A DNA stretch of 9,564 nt from the NCBI GenBank assembly GCA_002704665.1, contig PAHB01000100.1:1-9564 (forward strand), given 5' to 3'. Below the pieces are notes generated by a model, which was not told the origin of the DNA, did no database searches, and worked only from the letters and a program-made list of their open reading frames with translations. This document shows positions 1 to 6,621 of this stretch, in pieces (the first letter of the stretch is position 1; each line of letters opens with the position of its first letter). The position numbers and the translations under genes were made by a program. This DNA is from Pseudomonadota bacterium (GTDB taxonomy: Bacteria > Pseudomonadota > Gammaproteobacteria > Burkholderiales > Eutrophovitaceae).

Positions 1-1
1 G

Positions 2-151
2 TTCGATAGTAGATTACTTTTTGGTGAATCCACCGTTACTGCTCGAGCCGCTCAAGTGCCTATCAGGATGCCGTTACCGCCGGCACTCGGTCAGGGGTCA
101 ATCTATGAAAACCAAAGTGCTGTAAAACGACGTTATTTTAATATTAAGTAA
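2..151 (+). CDS. 3' end of an unrecognised protein (partial)
   Basis: An open frame runs in from the left edge and stops with TAA at 149-151, giving the last 49 residues of a protein. The tail contains a Pro-rich stretch (PIRMPLPPALGQGS) and ends basic (KRRYFNIK). It has no membrane segment, and I do not recognise the family from this tail. It is supported as a real gene end because the frame is open from the edge, and because its stop lies only 17 nt before the ATG of the next gene on the same strand, the spacing expected inside an operon. A chance open frame of this length is possible, so confidence is moderate. The rest of the gene lies outside the window. Confidence 0.5.
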   Translation, partial: FDSRLLFGESTVTARAAQVPIRMPLPPALGQGSIYENQSAVKRRYFNIK

Positions 152-168
152 AGGGATTGGGTCAGAGA

Positions 169-1038
169 ATGCCTTCATCAATCCGATCGAGAAAATCCAT
201 CACTAAACTTACCCCCGGAGAGTTTCGAAACTATCACGAACGAGGTTATTCCTTTCCCCACAGAGCACTCAGTTTGGAAGAAGCCGAAAGCTATAGAAAA
301 AAATTGGAAAATTATGAGGATAGAAATGGACTGATTATGAAATCGCCCTACTCTAACAAACCTCACTTGGTTTTTACATGGGTGCACGAATTAATACATA
401 ATCCACGAATATTGTCTTTAGCCGAAAGTGTTTTAGGTCCAAATCTTCTAGTTTGGGGAACAAATTTTTGGATCAAAGAGCCGAATGACCCAGCTTATGT
501 CTCATGGCATCAAGACTCGACTTATTGGGGTTTATCGACTCCTGATGTAATGACTATTTGGGTTGCTCTTTCCACTAGTAATAAAGAAAACGGGGTCATG
601 AGAGTTTTGGCTAATACGCACAAAAGAGATCAAATGGTACATGATGATACATTTGCCGCTGATAATCTTCTAAGTCGTGGGCAAGAAGTACAAATTAAGG
701 TAGACGATTCAGAGGTCGTTGATATGGAGCTAGAGCCGGGAGAAGTATCACTTCACCATGTAAAGCTTGTTCACGGGTCAAATGCTAATTCCTCAAATTC
801 AAGGCGGATTGGATTAGCCATCAGAATGATTCCCACCCACGTTAAGCAGACAGTAGGACCAAAAGATTTTGCGACACTAGTGTCAGGCGAAGATCGGTTT
901 AACCACTTTGAATACGAGCGGGCTCCCGAGCGAGACTTAGGAGAACAGGAAATAAAAGAACACGAAAGAATCAATGAGATAAATAAGAAAATACTTTATC
1001 GTGGGGCTAACTATTCTGTTGGTGAAATGAAAAAGTGA
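169..1038 (+). CDS. Phytanoyl-CoA dioxygenase (PhyH) family Fe(II)/2-oxoglutarate oxygenase
   Basis: A cytoplasmic non-heme iron oxygenase that should couple 2-oxoglutarate decarboxylation to hydroxylation of an unknown small substrate. Seen: the metal triad HxD at H114/D116 in VSWHQDSTYWG, distal H202 in HHVKLVHGSN, and Arg 212/213 about ten residues later, where this fold binds the 2-oxoglutarate carboxylate. The Asp of HxD is kept; related halogenases have Ala or Gly there, so hydroxylation is more likely than chlorination. The length of 289 aa is normal for the family. Start: ATG 169 is preferred over the in-frame TTG at 157, because the purine-rich AAAGGGA at 150-156 directly abuts the TTG and leaves it no spacing, while it sits 12 nt before the ATG. 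The gene is 17 nt after the upstream stop and 19 nt before the next gene, so probably one operon. PhyH members act on very diverse substrates, so the substrate cannot be named. Confidence 0.9.
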   Translation: MPSSIRSRKSITKLTPGEFRNYHERGYSFPHRALSLEEAESYRKKLENYEDRNGLIMKSPYSNKPHLVFTWVHELIHNPRILSLAESVLGPNLLVWGTNFWIKEPNDPAYVSWHQDSTYWGLSTPDVMTIWVALSTSNKENGVMRVLANTHKRDQMVHDDTFAADNLLSRGQEVQIKVDDSEVVDMELEPGEVSLHHVKLVHGSNANSSNSRRIGLAIRMIPTHVKQTVGPKDFATLVSGEDRFNHFEYERAPERDLGEQEIKEHERINEINKKILYRGANYSVGEMKK

Positions 1039-1057
1039 AAAAAAATAAAGTCTAGTA

Positions 1058-1888
1058 ATGGCTAATCCTTCTACATTTTTATCTGAGCATCACCAAAAGA
1101 TAAACGCTTTGCGTTTTTGTCTTTTGGTTTTGCTATGTTTTAATTGCCCCGTAAAAGCTGAAGAAAGAACAGCAGAGGGTTACCATTACCAGGCCGTTAA
1201 TCGTTTGGTTGTTCAGCATGACCCCTCAATGCCAATTGCTATTGGATGCCTTGTAGTAAAGCAGGCCGGTTTAATTAAGATTAGGGAAATGCTAGAAAAT
1301 TACGGGAAGGAAAATGCGCTAGGTAAATCATGGAATGCCACGGCACCAGAATGGTTGAAAGCAGAGAAAGAGTTGATAATTATACTCGACGAGGAAATTG
1401 GTTTATTGGTACGAGATCCAACTTGGTTTAAAATCGCACTTTATGATTTATTTGTCGAGCGATTATCAGCGGAGGAGGCCGATGAGATTGCAAGCCATTT
1501 TCAGACTCCTACGGGGACTATTCAAAGAGAAATAATCGATATGAGTATGATCGCAGAGACGTTGCAGCTTGCCTACACTATTAGCCGTACTATCAAGCCA
1601 AATATTGCAGGCAGCGAAAGAGAGTATGATGAATTACAAAAAGTATGGTGGGCAGCTCGACCGACTTTTGCTGCTAGAGCTAATATCTACAAAGATCCAG
1701 CTGTTAGGCGTTTTGCTGGACAAGAAACTGGCCGTAAATATGGACGCTTGATTGCCATGCAAGGTATCGGCGCCATCATGGAATACATGAGAGAGGTGGT
1801 AGCAGAGATTGAAAAAAAGATGGAGCAAAGTACTTTCGTAATTGAACCGATTGTACGTAAATTCAGAGAAACTAGTATACGTCGTTGA
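1058..1888 (+). CDS. Exported protein with DUF2059-like motif, unknown function
   Basis: A 276-residue secreted or periplasmic protein. Seen: a signal peptide with a basic N-region (HQKINALR), a hydrophobic core at about residues 20-30, and a likely signal peptidase I site after VKA (residue 34). The mature part is charged and probably mostly helical, with no further membrane segment. Residues about 133-154 (VERLSAEEADEIASHFQTPTGT) resemble the signature of DUF2059 proteins, in which a 'F-T-x-x-E-L ... F-Y-x-T-P-x-G' segment is followed by helices; this is a family-level inference from pattern, not a search result. The mature part keeps a single Cys (C64), since C21, C27 and C30 lie in the signal peptide. 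The gene starts 19 nt after the PhyH stop and is likely co-transcribed. The ATG lacks a clear Shine-Dalgarno (only AATAAAG upstream), which hints at translational coupling. It converges with selO, with 13 nt between the stop codons. Confidence 0.7.
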   Translation: MANPSTFLSEHHQKINALRFCLLVLLCFNCPVKAEERTAEGYHYQAVNRLVVQHDPSMPIAIGCLVVKQAGLIKIREMLENYGKENALGKSWNATAPEWLKAEKELIIILDEEIGLLVRDPTWFKIALYDLFVERLSAEEADEIASHFQTPTGTIQREIIDMSMIAETLQLAYTISRTIKPNIAGSEREYDELQKVWWAARPTFAARANIYKDPAVRRFAGQETGRKYGRLIAMQGIGAIMEYMREVVAEIEKKMEQSTFVIEPIVRKFRETSIRR

Positions 1889-1901
1889 GGTCTTTTTTCC
1901 G

Positions 1902-3461
1902 TTACGAGCTACATGATAGCATTGAACAACCGGGTTTTTTTCGGGCCCAATCTGGCCGTCGCGCGAGAAAACGCTGGTCAATGTGCCGCCCATAGGGGCA
2001 GCGGATAATTTCCATGAGCTTGGTTATTCCAGTAAAGTCGCCGTTTTCTGCTGATTCAATGGCTTGTTGAACCAGATAGTTGCGCAGGATAAATTTTGGG
2101 TTATTGCGATTCATCAGTTGGTTTCTTTTTTCTTTGCTTATCGAATCATTAAGCACTCTCGATACATATTGATCCAACCAATTTGTAACTGCATCAATAT
2201 TTTTCTGTTTTTTTTCATTACTATAAAATGCCTCATCAAAAACACTTAAATCAGGTGAATTGATATCCAAGCGATTTAAAGCCGTAAAAAAAATTGTCAT
2301 ATCTATCTCACATAATTCGAGCAAATCGTAAAGCTTATTCATTAAGGATAAGTCATCCTCAGTCCCTTGGCTTAATCCTAATTTGTTTGAAATAACACGT
2401 TTCTCATTTGCTTTATAGGTCTTTTGAAAATGATCAAGTCCATTCTGTAGTGGTTTATCAGATTGGAATAATATCCTGACAGCTCTCGCTAATTGATATA
2501 GGTTCCAATGAGCTATGGTCGGTTGGTTTCCAAAACAATAGCGTAGCCCATCCGCATCTGTAGTGTTGGGGGTCCATTTTCTATCAAAATTATCAATCCA
2601 ACCATAAGGGCCATAGTCGATAGTTAATCCCATCACTGACATATTATCCGTATTCAAAACGCCGTGTACAAAGCCTACGCGCATCCATTCGGAAACCAGA
2701 TACGCTGTTTTTTCACATATTTCTTTGAACCAACTACCATAGATTTCTTCCGACGCTGGTAAACTTTGGGCTAATAAATGTGGAAAGTGATGTTCAATAG
2801 TGTAGTCTACCAATTGTTGAAGGAGTTTATTATTCCCCCTCGACGAGGGGAGTTCAAAATTTCCGAAACGTAGAAAGGTTGGAGCTACCCGACATACTAT
2901 TGCTCCTGGTTCTTCTTTTGGGTTGCCATTATAAAACATATCCCTGACAATTAATTCACCGGTTTCGACAAGACTGAGAGCTCTTGTCGAAGGAATACCC
3001 AGGTGGTGCACTGCCTCGCTGCACAGAAATTCCCGGATAGATGATCGTAAAACTGCGCGACCGTCACCAGACCTAGAAAATGGAGTTTTGCCAGCTCCTT
3101 TTAGTTGAATTTCCCATCTCTCATTCAACTTATTGATAATTTCACAAAGAGTAATAGCGCGTCCATCGCCCAATTGGCCGGCCCAATGACCAAATTGATG
3201 TCCTCCATAATTCACTGCATAAGGATGCATATTTTTGATTATTTTATTTCCCGCAAAAATCGCAGCGGTTTCGTTGGAAGAAAATTCGGAGACATCTAAG
3301 TCTAGCAACGAGGCTACCTCGGTTGAAAATGCTATGACTTGGGGTTTTCTTACGGGCGTCGGTTCTACGAATGCAAAAGCTGCTTGTACTTGTCGAGGTT
3401 CGCCGCCATGATTATTATCTTGCGGTAAGTGGCGAGAAAAAGAGTTGTCAATGTTGAACAT
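1902..3461 (-). CDS. selO: Protein adenylyltransferase SelO (YdiU family), Cys form
   Basis: A pseudokinase-fold enzyme that transfers AMP from ATP to Ser/Thr/Tyr of target proteins and is linked to oxidative-stress and redox control in bacteria and mitochondria. Seen: GGHQFGHWAGQLGDGRA (residues about 86-102), QLKGAGKTPFSRSGDGRA (119-136, with the ATP-binding Lys at about 121), RVAPTFLRFGNFE, FVHGVLNTDNMS (D272, N273) and DYGPYGW (D282). The 10-residue spacing from the catalytic Asp/Asn to the metal Asp matches the family. The C-terminus reads CSMLSCSS: Cys stands at the third-last position, where animal SelO carries selenocysteine. Length is 519 aa. Start: ATG 3461 is chosen over the in-frame TTG at 3470, because family members begin near the F-x-x-D-N-S-F motif right after this Met; neither start has a good Shine-Dalgarno. 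The gene lies 27 nt downstream of the autotransporter on the same strand and may be read from the same message. Confidence 0.95.
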   Translation of the reverse strand: MFNIDNSFSRHLPQDNNHGGEPRQVQAAFAFVEPTPVRKPQVIAFSTEVASLLDLDVSEFSSNETAAIFAGNKIIKNMHPYAVNYGGHQFGHWAGQLGDGRAITLCEIINKLNERWEIQLKGAGKTPFSRSGDGRAVLRSSIREFLCSEAVHHLGIPSTRALSLVETGELIVRDMFYNGNPKEEPGAIVCRVAPTFLRFGNFELPSSRGNNKLLQQLVDYTIEHHFPHLLAQSLPASEEIYGSWFKEICEKTAYLVSEWMRVGFVHGVLNTDNMSVMGLTIDYGPYGWIDNFDRKWTPNTTDADGLRYCFGNQPTIAHWNLYQLARAVRILFQSDKPLQNGLDHFQKTYKANEKRVISNKLGLSQGTEDDLSLMNKLYDLLELCEIDMTIFFTALNRLDINSPDLSVFDEAFYSNEKKQKNIDAVTNWLDQYVSRVLNDSISKEKRNQLMNRNNPKFILRNYLVQQAIESAENGDFTGITKLMEIIRCPYGRHIDQRFLARRPDWARKKPGCSMLSCSS

Positions 3462-3488
3462 TTTTTGCAATCTATTTTTTTAATACTT

Positions 3489-6128
3489 TTAGAAGCGATA
3501 AAGTGCACGAATTTGGATGCTGTCAGCATGTACTTTGGTAGAGTCGGAGCTAGTAGTATTTTTCTCTTCTATGCGCTCATATGATATTCCAACAAATCCT
3601 GATTTGAGATTAAGGTCTAATCCAGTTTCTAATCTCCATCCGGTCGATTGAGAATTTTTCCAACTTGTCGAAAATAGGGTGGTAGGATCTATCACGTAGG
3701 ATGCGGTAATATCGGAGCCAGTGCTTTTATCGTCGCCGTATTCAATTTTTACAAACGGTCTCGTTACTCCAAACCTTGATTGCTTTTGAGTATCAACTTG
3801 CAGACCTAGATGTCCTTTTTTTAATGTTATGTGTTGAGATCCAAATGATAAAGCAGCGTTTGGTGTGCCTCCATGTTCATCATAGGAGCCGAATCGTGTA
3901 TATCCCAGAGCAAGATTAGCATATGGCGATAAGGTTGTTTTCCCAAGTCTGATTTCTCGTACTAGAGTTGCAGTTTGATAGAATTGATAACCTGTACGTT
4001 CTCCTTTAAATACTGTTTTACGGCTAGTTGTGCGTTGAATGTCCATAATCAGTTCATTAAAACCCATTGCAGCGTCAAAGTAGGTCTTGTTATCTTTTGA
4101 CCAACTACCGTAGAAAGTAAGTCCCTGGGAATTTGTGTTAACAAAGCTTCCAACACCGACGTCATTTTGCTCTCTATCCGAGCGGACGGACATCCCAAAC
4201 AAACGGTTATTATCAATTTTCTTGTCAACGCCTATTGTTATTCCGTCAGTTGTGAACTTTGACCCGTTGGTAGAAGCGGTTGCATCAGTTTTGCCGATTA
4301 TTATTGTTCCAGCCGACCAGATTGCCCATTGTTTTCCAAGTAACTCACCACTGGGGTTAATAACTCCTCTCGCCAATTGATCAAGAAAACCATCTTCTAT
4401 CTCCATCAGGGCTTGTACGGGAGCATATGAAAGTGCTTTGGTTATTTCAGGGTTGGTGAATTTAACTTGTATACCCTGTTGAGATAAGTTAGAGGATCTG
4501 CGATTTCGCCTAAATTGCATCATTCGACTGGCTACGGGTACGAGCGATCCAAATACCGCTCTGTTAGCAAGCTCGGCCTGAGCTTCCACGAGGCCTATCA
4601 CGACCGGGTCGTTTACCAAAGGATTAGCTACTGTGAGTTCCGTAGTGAAGTTCCAAGTTGTTGCATCACTAATACCTATGTGGGGATCCTCCGTCGAATC
4701 TTTCAAAGCTCCCGCATCAAGTAAGACATGATAAGCGGTGTTTTTGACGAAAAAATCGGTCGGTGTAACCGTTATTTTTGTGGTGCCTGAACCGGCGATT
4801 TGGTCACTTGTGATATCGATTGTTTCGAGTATTGATCCATCACTCGTTTTTATAATCTTTAGATTTCCAGAGCCAATACTCATTGCACTACTAAATTCCA
4901 TGGTTAAGAGGGTATCCACAGAGACATCGGTCGCGCCATCAGCTGGAATCGTTGACGACATTCCCGGAAGGTCTCGGGTTGTAAAGTTCCAAGTTGTTTG
5001 ATCAGAGATTCCCGGATAGCCTTGTCCGGTTCCTACACTCGTAAACGCCGTGCTATCAATTTGTACGTAATAGTCACTGGTTTCTTCGAGTGGGTTTGTC
5101 CACGTTACATCAATGGTATTGGTACCGGTTCCCGTAACTTGTGATCCCGTGACATCAATGGATTCAATGGTCTCATTACTTCCGCCTTTTATTAACTTGA
5201 TCAAACCTGAACCAACATTGACGGTTTCAGAGAAAACAAGCTTCAATTTTTTTAGTACCTGTACTCCAGACGCATTATCGGTTGGTGTCGGCGTGATCAA
5301 TGCTGGTAAATCGTTGGTTCTGAAGTTCCAAGTTGTTTGATCTGATATCCCTGCAAACCCTTTTCCCGTACTAACACTATCGAAGGCTGTGCTTTCGATC
5401 TGAACACAATAGTCTGTGCTATTTTCAAGTGCATTAGTCCAGGTAGCATTGATGGTATCCGTTCCATTGCCGCTGACTTGTGAGCTTGTGACACTAATAG
5501 ACTCGATAACTTCGTTTGTAGAGGTTTTTATTACTTTGATAACACCAGATCCAACATTTACTGCTTCTGAGAAAACGATTTTCAGTTTTTGTAATATGCT
5601 GACGCCGGTAGAGTTATCAGCTGGTTCAAGACTGGCACCGGTGAGCGAGGGAATTCCAAGGTCTGACTCGGAAATATCAAGGTTCATATCAAGCCCAAAA
5701 CAAACCGCTCCACCATTACCTGTTGGAACATCCCATTTAACATCCGGACTTGTTCCTGATCGGCAGTTGAAGGTTGTTGGATCCCCTGAGTTAAAATCTG
5801 GCCTTGCGTTACATGCTACATATCCAGCCTGGTAGGTTCCGGGAATTGTTAAATCCGCATCAAGATATTGCCAAAAATTGGAGGTGCCAGCCCCACCCGT
5901 AGTTCGACAATTAAAAGAGCTGTCTCCGTAAGCCCCCAAGTTACCATCTCTATCAGTAACAAAAAAGTTTCCCCCGTTTGCGGATGTTTTGGCAATTAAG
6001 CCCGAGTCTGGGCAGGCGATTGTTCCACCCGAGGTGGCACAGGTAGCACTCGCAGTCGCTTCTCCACTCTTTCCAATTTCTCTGAATGATAGATAAGATA
6101 CCGCCCCATTTGGGTTGGTGAGTTTCAA
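3489..6128 (-). CDS. Autotransporter body: Ig-like (Big_5) repeats plus beta-barrel; frameshifted from its signal peptide
   Basis: The main part of an outer-membrane autotransporter (type V secretion), 879 residues from a weak TTG. Seen in order: an N-terminal region (1-160) with six Cys (30, 39, 74, 106, 122, 143) and two FNCR motifs; three tandem Ig-like Big_5-type domains at about 161-273, 275-384 and 387-497, each ending in TTWNF-x-T; a linker with a basic patch (FRRNRRS, about 539-545); and a C-terminal autotransporter beta-domain at about 595-879, opening with WAIWSAG and ending in ALYRF, the terminal aromatic expected for barrel insertion. This frame has no signal peptide. One is present just upstream in another frame (6125-6355), so the frame given here is almost surely not the native start. 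The passenger would form an Ig-like fibre rather than the usual beta-helix, suggesting adhesion or surface display. No protease or lipase motif is visible. selO follows after 27 nt. Confidence 0.85.
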   Translation of the reverse strand: MKLTNPNGAVSYLSFREIGKSGEATASATCATSGGTIACPDSGLIAKTSANGGNFFVTDRDGNLGAYGDSSFNCRTTGGAGTSNFWQYLDADLTIPGTYQAGYVACNARPDFNSGDPTTFNCRSGTSPDVKWDVPTGNGGAVCFGLDMNLDISESDLGIPSLTGASLEPADNSTGVSILQKLKIVFSEAVNVGSGVIKVIKTSTNEVIESISVTSSQVSGNGTDTINATWTNALENSTDYCVQIESTAFDSVSTGKGFAGISDQTTWNFRTNDLPALITPTPTDNASGVQVLKKLKLVFSETVNVGSGLIKLIKGGSNETIESIDVTGSQVTGTGTNTIDVTWTNPLEETSDYYVQIDSTAFTSVGTGQGYPGISDQTTWNFTTRDLPGMSSTIPADGATDVSVDTLLTMEFSSAMSIGSGNLKIIKTSDGSILETIDITSDQIAGSGTTKITVTPTDFFVKNTAYHVLLDAGALKDSTEDPHIGISDATTWNFTTELTVANPLVNDPVVIGLVEAQAELANRAVFGSLVPVASRMMQFRRNRRSSNLSQQGIQVKFTNPEITKALSYAPVQALMEIEDGFLDQLARGVINPSGELLGKQWAIWSAGTIIIGKTDATASTNGSKFTTDGITIGVDKKIDNNRLFGMSVRSDREQNDVGVGSFVNTNSQGLTFYGSWSKDNKTYFDAAMGFNELIMDIQRTTSRKTVFKGERTGYQFYQTATLVREIRLGKTTLSPYANLALGYTRFGSYDEHGGTPNAALSFGSQHITLKKGHLGLQVDTQKQSRFGVTRPFVKIEYGDDKSTGSDITASYVIDPTTLFSTSWKNSQSTGWRLETGLDLNLKSGFVGISYERIEEKNTTSSDSTKVHADSIQIRALYRF
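4638..5648 (-). repeat. Three tandem in-frame Ig-like repeats of about 336-339 bp
   Basis: Three direct repeats inside the autotransporter gene, each coding for about 112 residues. Repeats 1 and 2 are close at protein level (F-S-E-x-V-N-V-G-S-G, then I-E-S-I-x-V-T, ending G-I-S-D-Q-T-T-W-N-F). Repeat 3 is more divergent. At DNA level the 20-base plus-strand string AAGTTCCAAGTTGTTTGATC occurs identically at 4984-5003 and 5323-5342 (339 bp apart, 113 codons), and a version with three changes lies at 4648-4667 (336 bp away). The spacing keeps the reading frame, so copies could be gained or lost by recombination without breaking the protein. Confidence 0.85.
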
Positions 6129-6355
6129 ATATCCTCAGATGTGTTGGCAGTTCCATGATCAGAGCCAATATAAAATCTCAGAACCCCTGCTGCTTGGTTG
6201 CGATATCCGACGCTGTTTGAATGAGCATACGCGTCAGAGCCAAATGTATTTAGTAAAATAAAAGTTACCAAGGCCATGAACCAACAGATACATTTGTGTG
6301 AGGCATTTAAATTAATTGATATTGAACTAGGTGTTATTGAAGTTTTCTCGCTCAA
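6125..6355 (-). pseudogene. Signal peptide and N-terminus of the autotransporter, separated by a frameshift
   Basis: This frame encodes a signal peptide: a basic residue before a hydrophobic core (CICWFMALVTFILLNTF), then GSDAYA with a signal peptidase I site before HSNSVG. It continues for about 30 mature residues (GVLRFYIGSDHG...) and hits TGA at 6127-6125. The body of the autotransporter begins immediately in the frame shifted by one base. A one-base insertion anywhere in about 6125-6134 would fuse the two; for example an extra G would read T-S-E-G-Y-L-K-L-T-N. The start is uncertain: TTG 6355, with GGTGAG ten bases upstream, gives a long N-region; ATG 6277 gives a short uncharged one; the frame stays open back to a TTG at 6427. 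It is either a recently broken gene or a sequencing/assembly indel. The signal peptide itself is clear. Confidence 0.7.
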
Positions 6356-6527
6356 AACTTTTTGTCTCACCTCAATGAAAATTACAGGAAATCTTCTCGA
6401 ATTTGATGATCTGAAATTTATCGCCAATTTCTAAAAAAACGGAGCCAAGTTAATGAAATAAAAGCGTAAAATAACATATATATATTTTATTTGCTAGTTT
6501 TAGTTGATGTATTAATTTGCGTAGGCT
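6356..6527. other. Divergent intergenic region, AT-rich
   Basis: This stretch separates the divergent autotransporter and propeller genes. It is strongly AT-rich, with an alternating (TA)n run at about 6476-6486. The frame of the autotransporter signal peptide remains open back to 6427, so part of it may be coding if translation starts earlier. No convincing -35/-10 pair for the minus strand could be identified, although a promoter for the autotransporter-selO unit should lie here. I see no RNA gene or riboswitch-like structure. Confidence 0.45.
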
Positions 6528-6536
6528 TGGTACAAT
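6528..6536 (+). promoter_or_regulatory. Candidate extended -10 promoter for the propeller gene
   Basis: TGGTACAAT is a TGn extended -10 element with -10 hexamer TACAAT (6531-6536), one base from the sigma-70 consensus. No -35 lies at the ideal 17-base spacing: TTGATG at 6504-6509 is 21 bases away, as can be tolerated for an extended -10. Transcription would begin near 6543 and leave a leader of about 80 nt before ATG 6622. The call rests on pattern only. Confidence 0.4.
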
Positions 6537-6608
6537 GCGGTTTGTTGTATCTTAAAGTTTGTGTCCACGGCGGTGTTTGGCTCGTTGGACTATTATGAAC
6601 AAAAATAA

Positions 6609-6614
6609 AAGGAA
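6609..6614 (+). promoter_or_regulatory. Ribosome binding site deciding the propeller start
   Basis: AAGGAA sits 7 nt before ATG 6622. The earlier in-frame starts, ATG 6595 and TTG 6559, have no comparable purine-rich site. Starting at 6622 also places a short basic N-region (SRGFR) directly before the hydrophobic core of the signal peptide. Confidence 0.6.
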
Positions 6615-6621
6615 TAATTTA

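Noticed and set aside
1922..1950. GC-rich CCGGG/T-run/CGGGCCC stretch that looks like a terminator beyond the DUF2059-like gene
   Set aside because: The arms are not complementary to each other, and the stretch codes for the conserved C-terminal part of SelO (K-K-P-G-C). The T-run comes from two Lys codons and the next codon.
1634..1993. Minus-strand open frame of 119 residues overlapping the ends of the DUF2059-like gene and selO
   Set aside because: It lies antisense to one well-supported gene and out of frame with the other, and shows no signal peptide or motif. Low-complexity Ser-rich content is typical of a shadow frame.
5416..5835. Plus-strand open frame of 139 residues, and similar ones at 4738-5001 and 5113-5340
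   Set aside because: They recur with the same phase in each Ig repeat because the repeats are alike on DNA level, so they are antisense shadows of the autotransporter.
6476..6486. (TA)n run as a phase-variable promoter tract
   Set aside because: The run is short (about five TA units) and no promoter elements are clearly spaced around it, so phase variation cannot be supported.
6563..6589. GTCCA / TGGAC inverted repeat in the propeller leader as a riboswitch or attenuator stem
   Set aside because: Only 5 bp with a 17-base loop, no further pairing or known consensus; expected by chance.
6559..6621. N-terminal extension of the propeller protein from TTG 6559 or ATG 6595
   Set aside because: Neither has a ribosome binding site, and the extension puts about 20 polar residues before the signal peptide. 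ATG 6622 has AAGGAA at 7 nt.
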